Source: Gemmatimonadota bacterium (GTDB taxonomy: Bacteria > Gemmatimonadota > Gemmatimonadetes > Gemmatimonadales > Gemmatimonadaceae). Taken from it: 64,000 nt of DNA. Of the stretch, positions 9,605-18,352 are shown piece by piece. The position numbers and the translations under genes were made by a program. Every line of letters starts with the position of its first letter. The stretch's first letter is position 1. The notes below the pieces were generated by a model. The model saw nothing but the letters and a program-made list of their open reading frames with translations, was not told where the DNA came from and did no database searches. The stretch is from positions 1 to 64,000 of the forward strand of contig JAHFCT010000013.1 of NCBI GenBank assembly GCA_023249375.1, given 5' to 3'.

Positions 9605-12358
9605 TCACCGCGACAACCACCAGTTCATCTTGATGAGGAAGATGTTGTCCGGCTTCGCCTTCATCAGCTGCGACTCGTCGTGCCCCAACGAGAACTCCCC
9701 CGTCGCCTCGGAGCTGTTCCGCTCCTGAGTCCACACGACGTACAACGTCGACCCCGGGCGATACTCCCAGCGGAACACCGCATTGCCACGCAATGACCGC
9801 ACGTTGAAATCGGGATTGCTGATCGTGAATGGCGCCGCCGCGCCAGTGCCGTCCGGGTCCACCGTGTACGATGTCACCTGCCCCGTGGCGTTCTTCACGG
9901 GAGCAATCGTTCCGACATCGCGTCCGTACACCACCACGTCGCGCCCCCTCGGCGCGGTGTACTCCTTGAATCCGTAATAGGCGCCCGTCGCAAAGAACGG
10001 CTGTGCGTACAGCTCGAACGTCATGTTCGGCGTGAACGTCACGTTCAGTCGCGTGTCGATGCCGAGTGTGGACTGCCGAATCCCCGACAGCACGTACCGG
10101 TTGCCACCGAATGCCACCGCGGTCGGATCAGCCACCGCCTGCACATACTGCCGCACCGCGCGCGTCAGCGAGTACGACGGCCCAGCGGAGACTGAGATGA
10201 ACGCCGCGGGCTTCACCCGCACCGAGGCGATGACGTTCTCGCCAAAACCGCGGTCTACGTTCCAGCTGTGCGTCCCCTGAATGCTCGCCACGACCTTGCG
10301 GCGTGAATCCGTACTGTACTGCCCGTTCCACGTGCCGCCGCCGGGGATGATCTGCGCCGGACCGCCGCGCAGCAGCCGGTCGTCCAGCAGCGACGGGCGC
10401 AGGATGACGAACATCCCGAAGTTGCCAAAGCTCGGCGTATTCCCGAACGCCCCCAGGTGCACCTGCCGCCCGACAACTTCGAGCCCCTGATAGTTGCGCT
10501 GATACTGCGCGCCCACGTCGAGAAACAGCGTGCGATACCAGCGCGTCGGCTTGCTGTAGAAGCGCGAGAGGTTGCCGTTGAACCAGATGTAGTCGGCGCG
10601 CGACTGGAAGGCGATGTCGTTCACTTCATAGCCGGGTGTGCGCGTGTTGCCCATCACTTCCCAGTTCCAATCGCCGGCTTCCTTGGCAAATCGCAGATAC
10701 GCGCCGCCGCCCTGCATCGACGTCGCCATCGTATCCACCGACCGGCGGTCATCGGGCCGCTGGAAGTACCGTGCACTCGACCGCTGCCGCGCCGTGATGT
10801 CGCGCCGGTCACCCGCGATGTTCGAGAAGATGAACGACCCGAGCAGCGAATACGTGCGCTCCTTCCAGTACGATTCGATGTCGTAGCCCAGCATTTCGGA
10901 ATGCGCGTTCAACATCGGCTTGAAGTCACTGTTGAGATTGCGCACGACCGACGAACCGAAGAGTCCGGTCACCAAGTTGCCGGAGCGGAAATCGCGCTTG
11001 ACGCGCCCCACGAGAAAATTCGTGAGCGGCTCCACCGTTACGTCGGTGCGGGAACCGTCGTCGCGCTGCACCCGCGCGTCCTCGCGCCGGGTGGTCGCGT
11101 TGAGCAGGCCAACGGTGTAGCCGTTGTGCGTCCGGCCCGTGATCTTCGCCGCGCCAAGAATCGTCGAGTTCTCCGGAATGTCGGCGTACGGCCCCTGCGA
11201 GTACGCCAGCGACGCGCCCACCGGTGCTCGTCCAATGCGACGCGAGTAGAACGACTCGATGCCCTGAAAGTTGCTGCAGAAATTGCAGCGCGTGCTCCCG
11301 AAGTTGAACACGCCGGCGCCTTCGATGAAGAACGGGCGCTTCTCTTCGAAGAAGGTCTCGAACGCACTCAGGTTCACCTGCGCCGGATCCACTTCCACCT
11401 GCCCGAAGTCAGGATTGATCGTCGCGTCGAGCGTCAGGTTGGGTGTCAGCAAGTACTTCACGTCGGCGCCGACGCGGCCGTTCTGCGTGTGGCCGTCGTT
11501 GAACGGATCACCAGGCTCGTGCTGCACGACCTTGGCGCGCGCCACCGTGTACGGCAGGACTTCCAGATGCCGCGGCTGCGCGGCAATCTTCACGCCGTCG
11601 AGATGCCCGAAGCGCGACGGGCCGCCGAACTCGTTCTTCTTCCAGAAGCTCCACTGGTCCTGTTCCTGCCGCCGCTGAATGAATCGGCGTACCTGCAATC
11701 CCCAGGTCTGCACCGAGTCGCGCGAGAAGCGCAGCTGGCTCAGCGGAATGCGCAGCTCCGCCGTCCACCCGTCGGAATCGATCTGCGTCCCCACCTGCCA
11801 GATGGGATCCCACCCCGAGTCGCAGCACGAGGTGCTCACGCCAATCTGGTCCTGCTTGCTCCCGCTCGGGTTCACCGTGAAGAAGGCACGGCCCAAATGG
11901 TCGTGATAGCCGTCGATCACCAGCTGAAACCAGTCCGAGTCGAAATCGGCATCTCGCCGCACGAGCTGCGTGCGCACGCCCTTCGCGCCTTCGGTGTCGT
12001 GCATGCGCGCGCCAACATACAGCGCATCGTCGTCGAAAATGAACCGCACGTCGGTCTGCTGCGACGCCGGCTTGCCTTCGTCAGGGTCCACCTGCGTGAA
12101 CTCGGTGATCGGCACCGCTGATTGCCACGCTGCTTCGTCGAGCTTTCCGTCAATCACAATGGGTGAGGCGCGGCGCTGTGCATGCGCGATGGGCACCGGC
12201 ACCGTATGACCGACGCTCGTCGTTCCCACGCCGGCAGGCACGGCGGCACCAGGGCCACTCGCATTCTGCGCGGTGAGCTGCGCCGGAAACAACACAGCAC
12301 AGACCGCCGCGGCAACGATCACACGACCGCCGCGTGTTTTCAGGGTGGATGTGCGCAT
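9605..12358 (-). CDS. DUF5916 domain protein with N-terminal CBM9-like domain
   Basis: 917-residue exported protein. Signal peptide (residues 1 to about 30, ending in LTAQ), then a carbohydrate-binding family 9-like domain recognisable by IDGKLDEAAWQSAVPI and FDDDALYVGARMHD, followed by a long beta-rich DUF5916 region rich in alternating aromatic strands (NFGSTRCNFC, FYSRRIGRAPVG, and a tail with EYRPGSTLYVVWTQER), which suggests an outer-membrane barrel. Substrate unknown; homologues are common in Bacteroidota and Gemmatimonadota and are often tied to polymer uptake, but no TonB partner is nearby. The start codon is preceded by a C8 run (G8 on the + strand, 12365-12372) and lacks a good ribosome site. 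Confidence 0.85.
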   Translation of the reverse strand: MRTSTLKTRGGRVIVAAAVCAVLFPAQLTAQNASGPGAAVPAGVGTTSVGHTVPVPIAHAQRRASPIVIDGKLDEAAWQSAVPITEFTQVDPDEGKPASQQTDVRFIFDDDALYVGARMHDTEGAKGVRTQLVRRDADFDSDWFQLVIDGYHDHLGRAFFTVNPSGSKQDQIGVSTSCCDSGWDPIWQVGTQIDSDGWTAELRIPLSQLRFSRDSVQTWGLQVRRFIQRRQEQDQWSFWKKNEFGGPSRFGHLDGVKIAAQPRHLEVLPYTVARAKVVQHEPGDPFNDGHTQNGRVGADVKYLLTPNLTLDATINPDFGQVEVDPAQVNLSAFETFFEEKRPFFIEGAGVFNFGSTRCNFCSNFQGIESFYSRRIGRAPVGASLAYSQGPYADIPENSTILGAAKITGRTHNGYTVGLLNATTRREDARVQRDDGSRTDVTVEPLTNFLVGRVKRDFRSGNLVTGLFGSSVVRNLNSDFKPMLNAHSEMLGYDIESYWKERTYSLLGSFIFSNIAGDRRDITARQRSSARYFQRPDDRRSVDTMATSMQGGGAYLRFAKEAGDWNWEVMGNTRTPGYEVNDIAFQSRADYIWFNGNLSRFYSKPTRWYRTLFLDVGAQYQRNYQGLEVVGRQVHLGAFGNTPSFGNFGMFVILRPSLLDDRLLRGGPAQIIPGGGTWNGQYSTDSRRKVVASIQGTHSWNVDRGFGENVIASVRVKPAAFISVSAGPSYSLTRAVRQYVQAVADPTAVAFGGNRYVLSGIRQSTLGIDTRLNVTFTPNMTFELYAQPFFATGAYYGFKEYTAPRGRDVVVYGRDVGTIAPVKNATGQVTSYTVDPDGTGAAAPFTISNPDFNVRSLRGNAVFRWEYRPGSTLYVVWTQERNSSEATGEFSLGHDESQLMKAKPDNIFLIKMNWWLSR

Positions 12359-12436
12359 TGGCCTGGGGGGGGCGGGAGAGGAGGGAGGTACGTCTGTTGG
12401 ATGCCCCGAGTCCGCAATTGGTTTACGGGCCCCGCG

Positions 12437-13621
12437 TCAGGCGTACAGCAGCAGGCCCTCAACGCGCGCCCGCCAGTCTCCCGCGTCCGTCCATTGTCGC
12501 ACCAACTCGGCGTCCACATCCTGCGGCGCGACGTCGAGTTTGTGCCGAATATCGCGCTGCCCTGCGAGCCGCTCGAAATGTCCGTCACCCGACGGATTGG
12601 CCGCCGTGGGATAGCGCGCCCATTGAAAGCGCAGCCGATGCGTGCTTGCCACGGCCGCCATCAGCAGCAGCCCCAGCGCCACGGGACGCAACGCCTCCGG
12701 CGACGTCACGCGTACGTGCATCCCGCGGCACGTTTCACCGGCGTACGGCCCAACGGTCGGCACAAACGCCGTCTCGGCGATCTCGACGCCCTTGGGCACG
12801 CGGCGTGCGAGGTCCGCGAGCACTGCGGGCACATCGAGCCACGGCGCGCCGGCTTGCTGGAACGGCGCGCTCGTGCCGCGTGCGACGCTCAAGTTCGTCG
12901 CCTCAAACAGGCACGTGCCGGCATAGAGTCGCGCGCTCTCGAACGATGGCATCGCCGGCGACGTCGGCACCCACTCCAGCGTGGTATCCGGCCACTGCAT
13001 CGCGCGGCTCCACCCCTCACAGGCAATGACGCGCAGGTCGCACGCAGGCCAGCGATCGCGCTGCCACACCCGGGCGAGCTCGCCAAGCGTGAGCTGGTGG
13101 CGAATCGGAATCGCATCCTCCCCAATGAACGACCGGAACGCGGCCTGCAGCACCGGTCCCTCCACCTTCGACAGGTCGCCGCCCTGGGGGTTGGGACGGT
13201 CAAGCACAATCAATGGCATGCGTGCGTCGGCGCACGCCGCCATCATATGAAAGAGCGTCCACGTGTACGTGTAGAACCGCGCGCCGACATCCGGGACGTC
13301 AAAGAGCACGGCCTCGAGATCGCGCAACGACTCGGCGTCCGGCCGCATCCGCTCACCATACAGCGACACCACGGGCAGGCCCGTGAGCGCATCCGTGCCG
13401 TCGGACACCGCGGCGCCATCGGCGGCGTCTGCGCCGAGCCCGTGCTCGGGCCCGAATAGCCGAACAACCGGCACACCGGCCGCCAGCAGCGCCACGCGGG
13501 AATGCCGCTGCATGTCAGACGACACGCGGGCGGCATCGTTGGTGACCAGCCCCAGCCGCGCCGCCTCGCCCAGCAACGACGGCTCGGCCACCAGCCGGTC
13601 AACGCCAAACCGAACGCTCAT
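12437..13621 (-). CDS. namZ: NamZ-type exo-beta-N-acetylmuramidase (DUF1343)
   Basis: 394-residue protein of the DUF1343 family, whose characterised member NamZ (B. subtilis YbbC) removes terminal MurNAc from peptidoglycan fragments. Family hallmarks visible in order: LGLVTNDAAR, VVRLFGPEHG, LPVVSLYGE, LFDVPDVGARFYTYTWTL, LDRPNPQGG and VEGPVL, then FEATNLSVARGTSAPFQQAGAPWLD. No signal peptide, so either cytosolic recycling or a different export route. Start ATG overlaps the stop of the upstream Lrp-type gene (ATGA), so the two are translationally coupled. No other MurNAc catabolic gene (murQ, nagZ, amgK) is seen nearby. Family assignment firm; activity inferred. Confidence 0.88.
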   Translation of the reverse strand: MSVRFGVDRLVAEPSLLGEAARLGLVTNDAARVSSDMQRHSRVALLAAGVPVVRLFGPEHGLGADAADGAAVSDGTDALTGLPVVSLYGERMRPDAESLRDLEAVLFDVPDVGARFYTYTWTLFHMMAACADARMPLIVLDRPNPQGGDLSKVEGPVLQAAFRSFIGEDAIPIRHQLTLGELARVWQRDRWPACDLRVIACEGWSRAMQWPDTTLEWVPTSPAMPSFESARLYAGTCLFEATNLSVARGTSAPFQQAGAPWLDVPAVLADLARRVPKGVEIAETAFVPTVGPYAGETCRGMHVRVTSPEALRPVALGLLLMAAVASTHRLRFQWARYPTAANPSGDGHFERLAGQRDIRHKLDVAPQDVDAELVRQWTDAGDWRARVEGLLLYA

Positions 13622-14085
13622 TTGGACTCGGCGTCCGCCGGCAGCGGCACAAAGGTCGTTTCCTTGGTCGTCCGCAGCACCACCGTCGTCCGCGCCCGTA
13701 CCACGCCCGGCGTTCCTTTCAGTTCCTCGCTGACCACCCGGTCCAGGTCGAGCGGATTGCGACAGCGCAGCTTCAAAAGAAAGTCGTCATCCCCCGTCAC
13801 GTGATGGCATTCCTGCACTTCTGGGATCACGCTGACCCGCTTCAGGAAGGCCTCGCGCAGCGACGGTCGCTCCAGTGAGACTCCAACGAACGCGGTGACC
13901 ACCATACCGACAGCGTCCGGGTTCACAATGGCCGCAAACCCTTTAATGACACCAATTTGCTGTAACTTGCGCACCCGTTCAGCCACCGCTGGGCCCGTCA
14001 GACCGAGGGTCCCCCCCATCTTGGCCCACGTCTCCCTACCGGCATACTGAAGTCTAATAATTAGGCGGCGATCAATTGCGTCCAT
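13618..14085 (-). CDS. Lrp/AsnC family transcriptional regulator
   Basis: 155 residues: N-terminal winged helix-turn-helix (AIDRRLIIRLQ, then the recognition region LTGPAVAERVRKLQQIGVI) followed by the RAM ligand-binding/oligomerisation domain (VTAFVGVSLERP; VQECHHVTGDDDFLLKLRCRN). Full family length. Lrp-type proteins usually control amino-acid genes and often themselves. Here the reading frame overlaps the muramidase gene by 4 nt, making it the first gene of a two-gene operon. The upstream region is AT-rich and contains a CTAACG/CGTTAG dyad 10 bp before the start, a plausible autoregulatory site. Confidence 0.93.
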   Translation of the reverse strand: MDAIDRRLIIRLQYAGRETWAKMGGTLGLTGPAVAERVRKLQQIGVIKGFAAIVNPDAVGMVVTAFVGVSLERPSLREAFLKRVSVIPEVQECHHVTGDDDFLLKLRCRNPLDLDRVVSEELKGTPGVVRARTTVVLRTTKETTFVPLPADAESK

Positions 14086-14094
14086 TCAGTAATA

Positions 14095-14109
14095 CTAACG
14101 AAACGTTAG
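14095..14109. promoter_or_regulatory. dyad upstream of the Lrp-type gene, possible operator
   Basis: CTAACG-AAA-CGTTAG, inside an AT-rich stretch (about 14041-14160) that contrasts with the GC-rich surroundings. Lrp-type regulators often bind AT-rich dyads near their own start. Binding is inferred. Confidence 0.4.
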
Positions 14110-14199
14110 CAAATAGCAACAAATACAAATGAATATAAGAACTTGACTGGGGTGGAATCACGAACGGCTGGCTTTCGATCCGTGGCTACCAAGCGACAG

Positions 14200-15063
14200 C
14201 TACGAGTTGCGCTCCGCCGTGCCTTCGCCGCCATCGCCGGCCTCCGCGATCATTCGCTCGGCGCGTTCCTTCGCCTCCACCAATGACAATCCGTCCCGAT
14301 GCCGAAGCGCGGCGATCAACCCCATCACCGAGCCCTGACGGGCGAGCGTCCCGAGTGTCTGGTCGGTGACATCCGGCGACGAAACGTCCGTCGTGCTCGA
14401 TGCGGACTCGCCGACCTCAACCCAAGCCGCCATCTCCTCCATGAAATGGTGCAGGCTCGGCCGCGCTCGCCACTCCACTCGAATGGTCGACTCTCCTTCG
14501 ACCGTTACCGGGAAGTGCCCCCACTTCGTTTTCTGCTTCACTCCGTCGGGGCGACCATCACGCTCGGCGGCGAGAATGCCGCGCAACTCATCGAGCTCAA
14601 CCCGCGGCGCCACGTCGAACTCCACAGAATGCGTCGTCTGGGAACGCCGCCGACCGCTTTGCCCCTCGGGCGTGATCATCGTGGCATCCACGCGGCGCGC
14701 GCGGCGGATTTCCCGCCACGACAGGAACACCACCTGCCGCCCGCTCAGCCCCCAGCCGAGGTTCTGGTATGATCGCCATCTAATGAAGAGACCGCTGTCG
14801 TCGGTGGCCGCCAGCCAGGCCGATGCCTTCAACGCCTTGCGCAAGTCGTTGAGCATCAGGAACCAGAACAGCCCCAGCCAGAAGATCATCCACAGCAAAA
14901 GGACCTTGGCGAGACGTGCGTCGGCCGTGCGCCATAGCGTCAGCCAGCACAACCAGCCCACGATCGCGCCGAAGACGAACACCATGATCCACTGCGACAG
15001 CACCGTGACGCGGTAGTACCGCGGGTGCCCGGCCATCGCTTCGTCCAGCGACAGGAGTTGCAT
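14200..15063 (-). CDS. two-helix membrane protein of unknown function with L7/L12-CTD-like tail
   Basis: 287 residues. Two adjacent hydrophobic segments (about 24-45 and 54-72, the latter LLLWMIFWLGLFWFLML), then a cytosolic region whose start (WLAATDDSGLFIRWRSY ... VVFLSWREIRRARRV) resembles the membrane-anchored PH-like/YcxB type, and a C-terminal helix pair LIAALRHRDGLSLVEAKERAERM that resembles the C-terminal domain of ribosomal protein L7/L12. I do not recognise a named family. It stands alone on the minus strand, 55 bp downstream of the ABC export operon, so it may be its last gene. Confidence 0.65.
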   Translation of the reverse strand: MQLLSLDEAMAGHPRYYRVTVLSQWIMVFVFGAIVGWLCWLTLWRTADARLAKVLLLWMIFWLGLFWFLMLNDLRKALKASAWLAATDDSGLFIRWRSYQNLGWGLSGRQVVFLSWREIRRARRVDATMITPEGQSGRRRSQTTHSVEFDVAPRVELDELRGILAAERDGRPDGVKQKTKWGHFPVTVEGESTIRVEWRARPSLHHFMEEMAAWVEVGESASSTTDVSSPDVTDQTLGTLARQGSVMGLIAALRHRDGLSLVEAKERAERMIAEAGDGGEGTAERNS

Positions 15064-15118
15064 CCGTCTAAGCTACTGCGCGTAGCCCAGTCCTACCGCA
15101 GCGCCTGCGTCGCACGCG

Positions 15119-17614
15119 TCAGTCATATCGCAGCGCCTGCATAGGGTCCACGGCCGACGCGCGCCGCGCCGGAATCCACCCAGCCAGCAACGCGACGCTC
15201 GCGAGCAACAACACCGCGACCGTGAACGCCACGGGGTCATAGCCCTCGAGCTGATACAGCATGTTGCGAGCCGCTCGGCCCGCCGCGAGCGCGGCACCGA
15301 TCCCGAGAAGGCCGCCAATGACCACCATGCCGGCCACTTGCCGCATCACGAGTCGGCGCACCGAACGCGCATCGGCGCCCAGCGCCATGCGGACGCCAAT
15401 CTCGCGCGTGCGTTGCGCGACCGTGTATGACAGCACGCCATACAACCCGATGCTCGCCAGCATTGTGGCCACCAGCGCGAACGCCAGCGACAGGATGCCA
15501 ATCATCCGGTCAAAGACGTTCGTCTCCCGGATCTGCTGCGGCATCGTCTTCAGCTCTTCGACCGGCAGATTCGGGTCGAGACGCTGCATCGTGGCGCGCA
15601 TCGCGCCGAGGATCTGCGCCGGCGGCAGCGACGTCCGCACGTAGAACGACATGTCACCCGCATGAGCATCCTGCCGCCACGGGGTGTAGAAGACCGGCGG
15701 CACCTCGTCCTTCACGTTCGCGTACTTGATGTCGCGCGCCACGCCGACGATTTCGACGTTCAGTGAGTCGGTGTTGCCGTCGCTGATGTACTTGCCCACC
15801 GCATGATCGCCCAGCTTGTAGCGCTTCACGAACGCCTGATTGACGATGGCCACTTTCGGCGCTCCCAGCCGGTCAACCGCTGAAAACTCACGGCCGCCCA
15901 CCATCGGCACGTTCAACGCGCCGAAGAAGCCCGCGCTCACGCGGTTCAGCGCCACCTGGCACTCACTCTCCGCCGAACAGTCGTGGCCCTGGATCTTGAT
16001 CGTCGATTCCCAGTCGCTGTTCGCGATCAGTGGCACGCGGGCGGACGCCACGGCGGTCACGCCGGGAACGGCCGTGAGTTCCTCCTCGGCGCGGCTAAAG
16101 AGCACGGCGCTGCGCGCGGTGTCGTAACCCGCGCGGCGCGCATCGACGGAAAAGGTCGCGAGATGCTCCACGCGCACGCCGAGGTCGGCGCGGCTCACAT
16201 TCATCAGGCTGCGCAGGAAGAGCGCCGACACAATGAGCAGCGAGGTGGACAGCGCAATCTGCGCGGTGACCAAGGCGGCGCGAAAACGCGCTGCCGCCCG
16301 TCCGCCCGTGATCTGATTCGCGCCGGCGCGAATGGCGCCAATCAGGTCGTTGCGTGTGCTGTGCAGCGCCGGGAACAGCCCAAACACGACACCGGTGACA
16401 ACGCTCAGTCCGACAGCGAACGCGATGACCGGCCAACGGAGCGAAAACTGCAGCATCGCGGCGGCAAACGGCGGGAGCAGCGCCACGATGCCGCTCATCG
16501 TCCACTGCGCGACCAGCAGCGCCACGACACCGCCAAGGAGCGCGAGCAGCACGCTCTCGGTGAGCAGCTGCGCCACCAGCGCGCGACGCGTCGCGCCGAG
16601 GGCGAGGCGCACGCCCATTTCAGTGGCGCGTCCCGCGCCGCGGGCGAGCAGCAAGTTGGCAATGTTGGCGCACGCGATCAGCAGCACCATGCCCGTAACG
16701 AGGAACAGCAGCATGATGGGCGTGGTCGCCTCCTCATGCACCTGACTCTGGCCGCGAGCTCCCGGTTCGACGCGCAGCAGCTTGGCCTTGAAGGCCCGCA
16801 TCGTCACACTGTCCATCTTCACCTGCAGCGGCGCCTCGACATCCGTGACGATTGGTCGATAGAGCGCATTCATCGCCGTGCGCGCGGTCTCGATGTTCAC
16901 GCCGGGCTTGAGCCGCGCAAAGAGGTACAGCCAGTAGCTGCGGCGGCTCTCGGCGTCTTCCCGCACCTGCACCTGCTCTCGCATCTCGAGCGGTATCCAG
17001 ACCACCGGCATCTGCGACACCGTTGTGCCGTCAAACCCCTGTGGGGCCACACCAATTATCGAGAAGGTGTTGCCGTTCACGACGATTGGCTGGCCGACGA
17101 TGCCAGGATCCTTGCCGAACTTGTTCTCCCAGAACGCGTAGCTGATCACCGCCACGTAATGCGCGCCCTTGACGTCGTCATCGTCAGGGGAGAGCAAGCG
17201 ACCCTTGGCGGGCGTGAGGCCAAGCACCGGAAAATACGAGCCGCTCACCAGCACGCCGCGCTCGGCCACGGGTTCATTGCGCACGCCCAGTGACGCTGAG
17301 AACAGCTTATGCGCCGCGATGCCCGTGAAGACTGTCTGGCGTTTCTCGAGATCGCGGAACATCGGATAACTGAACGTGATGGTACTGCGCCCTGCGTCGT
17401 TGCTCGACGTCGAGCCGGGCTTTGGCCCCGGCGCGGCGAGATTCACGAGCTGGCCGGGCTCGCGCACGGGAAGCTCGCGGAGCAGGAGCTGCTCGAAGAT
17501 CGAGAAGATGGCTGCGTTGGCGCCAATCCCCAGCGCGAGCGACAGCACGGCGACGCCGCTGACGAACGGCGTCTTCAGCAGCATGCGCGCGGCGAGCCGG
17601 AGATTTCGCATCAT
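15119..17614 (-). CDS. MacB/FtsX-type ABC transporter permease (ADOP-like), copy 1
   Basis: 831-residue permease without its own ATPase domain. Two MacB periplasmic core plus FtsX units in one chain: the N-terminal helix LAARMLLKTPFVSGVAVLSLALGIGANAAIFS, a periplasmic domain, three FtsX helices around ACANIANLLLARGAGRATEMGVRLALGATRRALVAQ, then a second periplasmic domain and the terminal FtsX repeat (YTVAQRTREIGVRMALGADARSVRRLV). Last gene of the five-gene export operon, 12 bp after the ATPase. It is very similar to the first permease of the operon (22089-24581) along its whole length, pointing to duplication. Likely exports a lipophilic or peptide substrate; substrate unknown. Confidence 0.92.
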   Translation of the reverse strand: MMRNLRLAARMLLKTPFVSGVAVLSLALGIGANAAIFSIFEQLLLRELPVREPGQLVNLAAPGPKPGSTSSNDAGRSTITFSYPMFRDLEKRQTVFTGIAAHKLFSASLGVRNEPVAERGVLVSGSYFPVLGLTPAKGRLLSPDDDDVKGAHYVAVISYAFWENKFGKDPGIVGQPIVVNGNTFSIIGVAPQGFDGTTVSQMPVVWIPLEMREQVQVREDAESRRSYWLYLFARLKPGVNIETARTAMNALYRPIVTDVEAPLQVKMDSVTMRAFKAKLLRVEPGARGQSQVHEEATTPIMLLFLVTGMVLLIACANIANLLLARGAGRATEMGVRLALGATRRALVAQLLTESVLLALLGGVVALLVAQWTMSGIVALLPPFAAAMLQFSLRWPVIAFAVGLSVVTGVVFGLFPALHSTRNDLIGAIRAGANQITGGRAAARFRAALVTAQIALSTSLLIVSALFLRSLMNVSRADLGVRVEHLATFSVDARRAGYDTARSAVLFSRAEEELTAVPGVTAVASARVPLIANSDWESTIKIQGHDCSAESECQVALNRVSAGFFGALNVPMVGGREFSAVDRLGAPKVAIVNQAFVKRYKLGDHAVGKYISDGNTDSLNVEIVGVARDIKYANVKDEVPPVFYTPWRQDAHAGDMSFYVRTSLPPAQILGAMRATMQRLDPNLPVEELKTMPQQIRETNVFDRMIGILSLAFALVATMLASIGLYGVLSYTVAQRTREIGVRMALGADARSVRRLVMRQVAGMVVIGGLLGIGAALAAGRAARNMLYQLEGYDPVAFTVAVLLLASVALLAGWIPARRASAVDPMQALRYD

Positions 17615-17626
17615 GCGCGCCCGGCG

Positions 17627-18328
17627 CTACACCGCGGCCGCTTCTACCACCCGTCCGTCAAACAACTCCACGGTGCGGTCGGCGTGCTGCGCATAGCGCG
17701 CATCGTGCGTGACCATGCAGATGGTGCTGCCGTTCTGGTTGAGTTCGCGCAGCAACTCCATGACGGCTTCGCCGTTCTTGGAATCGAGGTTGCCCGTCGG
17801 CTCGTCGGCCAGCAGAATCGCCGGATCGCCGGCCACCGCGCGCGCCACCGCCACGCGCTGCTGCTGGCCGCCGCTCAGCTGCGCGGGAAAGTGCTTGGCG
17901 CGGTGCGACATCTGCACGCGCTCCAGCGCCTTTGCCACACGATCCTTCCGTTCGCTCGCCGCCATCTCGCGGTACGTCAGCGGCAGCTCGACGTTCTCGG
18001 CGACCGTCAAGTCGCCAATCAAGTTGAACGCCTGGAAGATGAACCCGATCTGCCGGTTGCGAACGCGCGCGCGGTCGACGGGCGTCAGCCGTGCGACGCT
18101 TTCGCCCGCCAGATCGTACTCACCGCCGCTCGGCGTATCGAGCAAGCCGAGGATGGAGAGCAGCGTCGTCTTGCCGCAGCCGGACGGGCCACTGATCGCC
18201 ACGTACTCGCCCTTGGCGATCGCGAAGTGCACGTCGATGAGGGCGTGCGTTTCCACTTCGTCTGTGTAGAAGACCTTCTTGATCGACTCGAGCTTGATGA
18301 GCGGGGTACCGTTGCCGTTCGGGGCCAT
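17627..18328 (-). CDS. ABC transporter ATP-binding protein (MacB/LolD type)
   Basis: 233-residue nucleotide-binding subunit: Walker A GPSGCGKTT (residues 47-55), Q-loop in IGFIFQAFNLIGDLT, signature LSGGQQQRVAVARA, Walker B ILLADEPTGNLD, and switch His in MVTHD. Closest in style to the LolD/MacB class, which powers mechanotransmission rather than substrate translocation through the membrane. It is the only ATPase in the operon and so probably serves all three permeases. 24 bp after the adaptor gene. Confidence 0.95.
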   Translation of the reverse strand: MAPNGNGTPLIKLESIKKVFYTDEVETHALIDVHFAIAKGEYVAISGPSGCGKTTLLSILGLLDTPSGGEYDLAGESVARLTPVDRARVRNRQIGFIFQAFNLIGDLTVAENVELPLTYREMAASERKDRVAKALERVQMSHRAKHFPAQLSGGQQQRVAVARAVAGDPAILLADEPTGNLDSKNGEAVMELLRELNQNGSTICMVTHDARYAQHADRTVELFDGRVVEAAAV

Positions 18329-18352
18329 GCGCTGTTCTCCGGAAGGTCTTCG

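Noticed and set aside
12365-12372. G8 run just upstream of the DUF5916 start, possible phase-variable tract
   Set aside because: Only eight bases, outside the coding frame, no second signal; chance in GC-rich sequence is likely.
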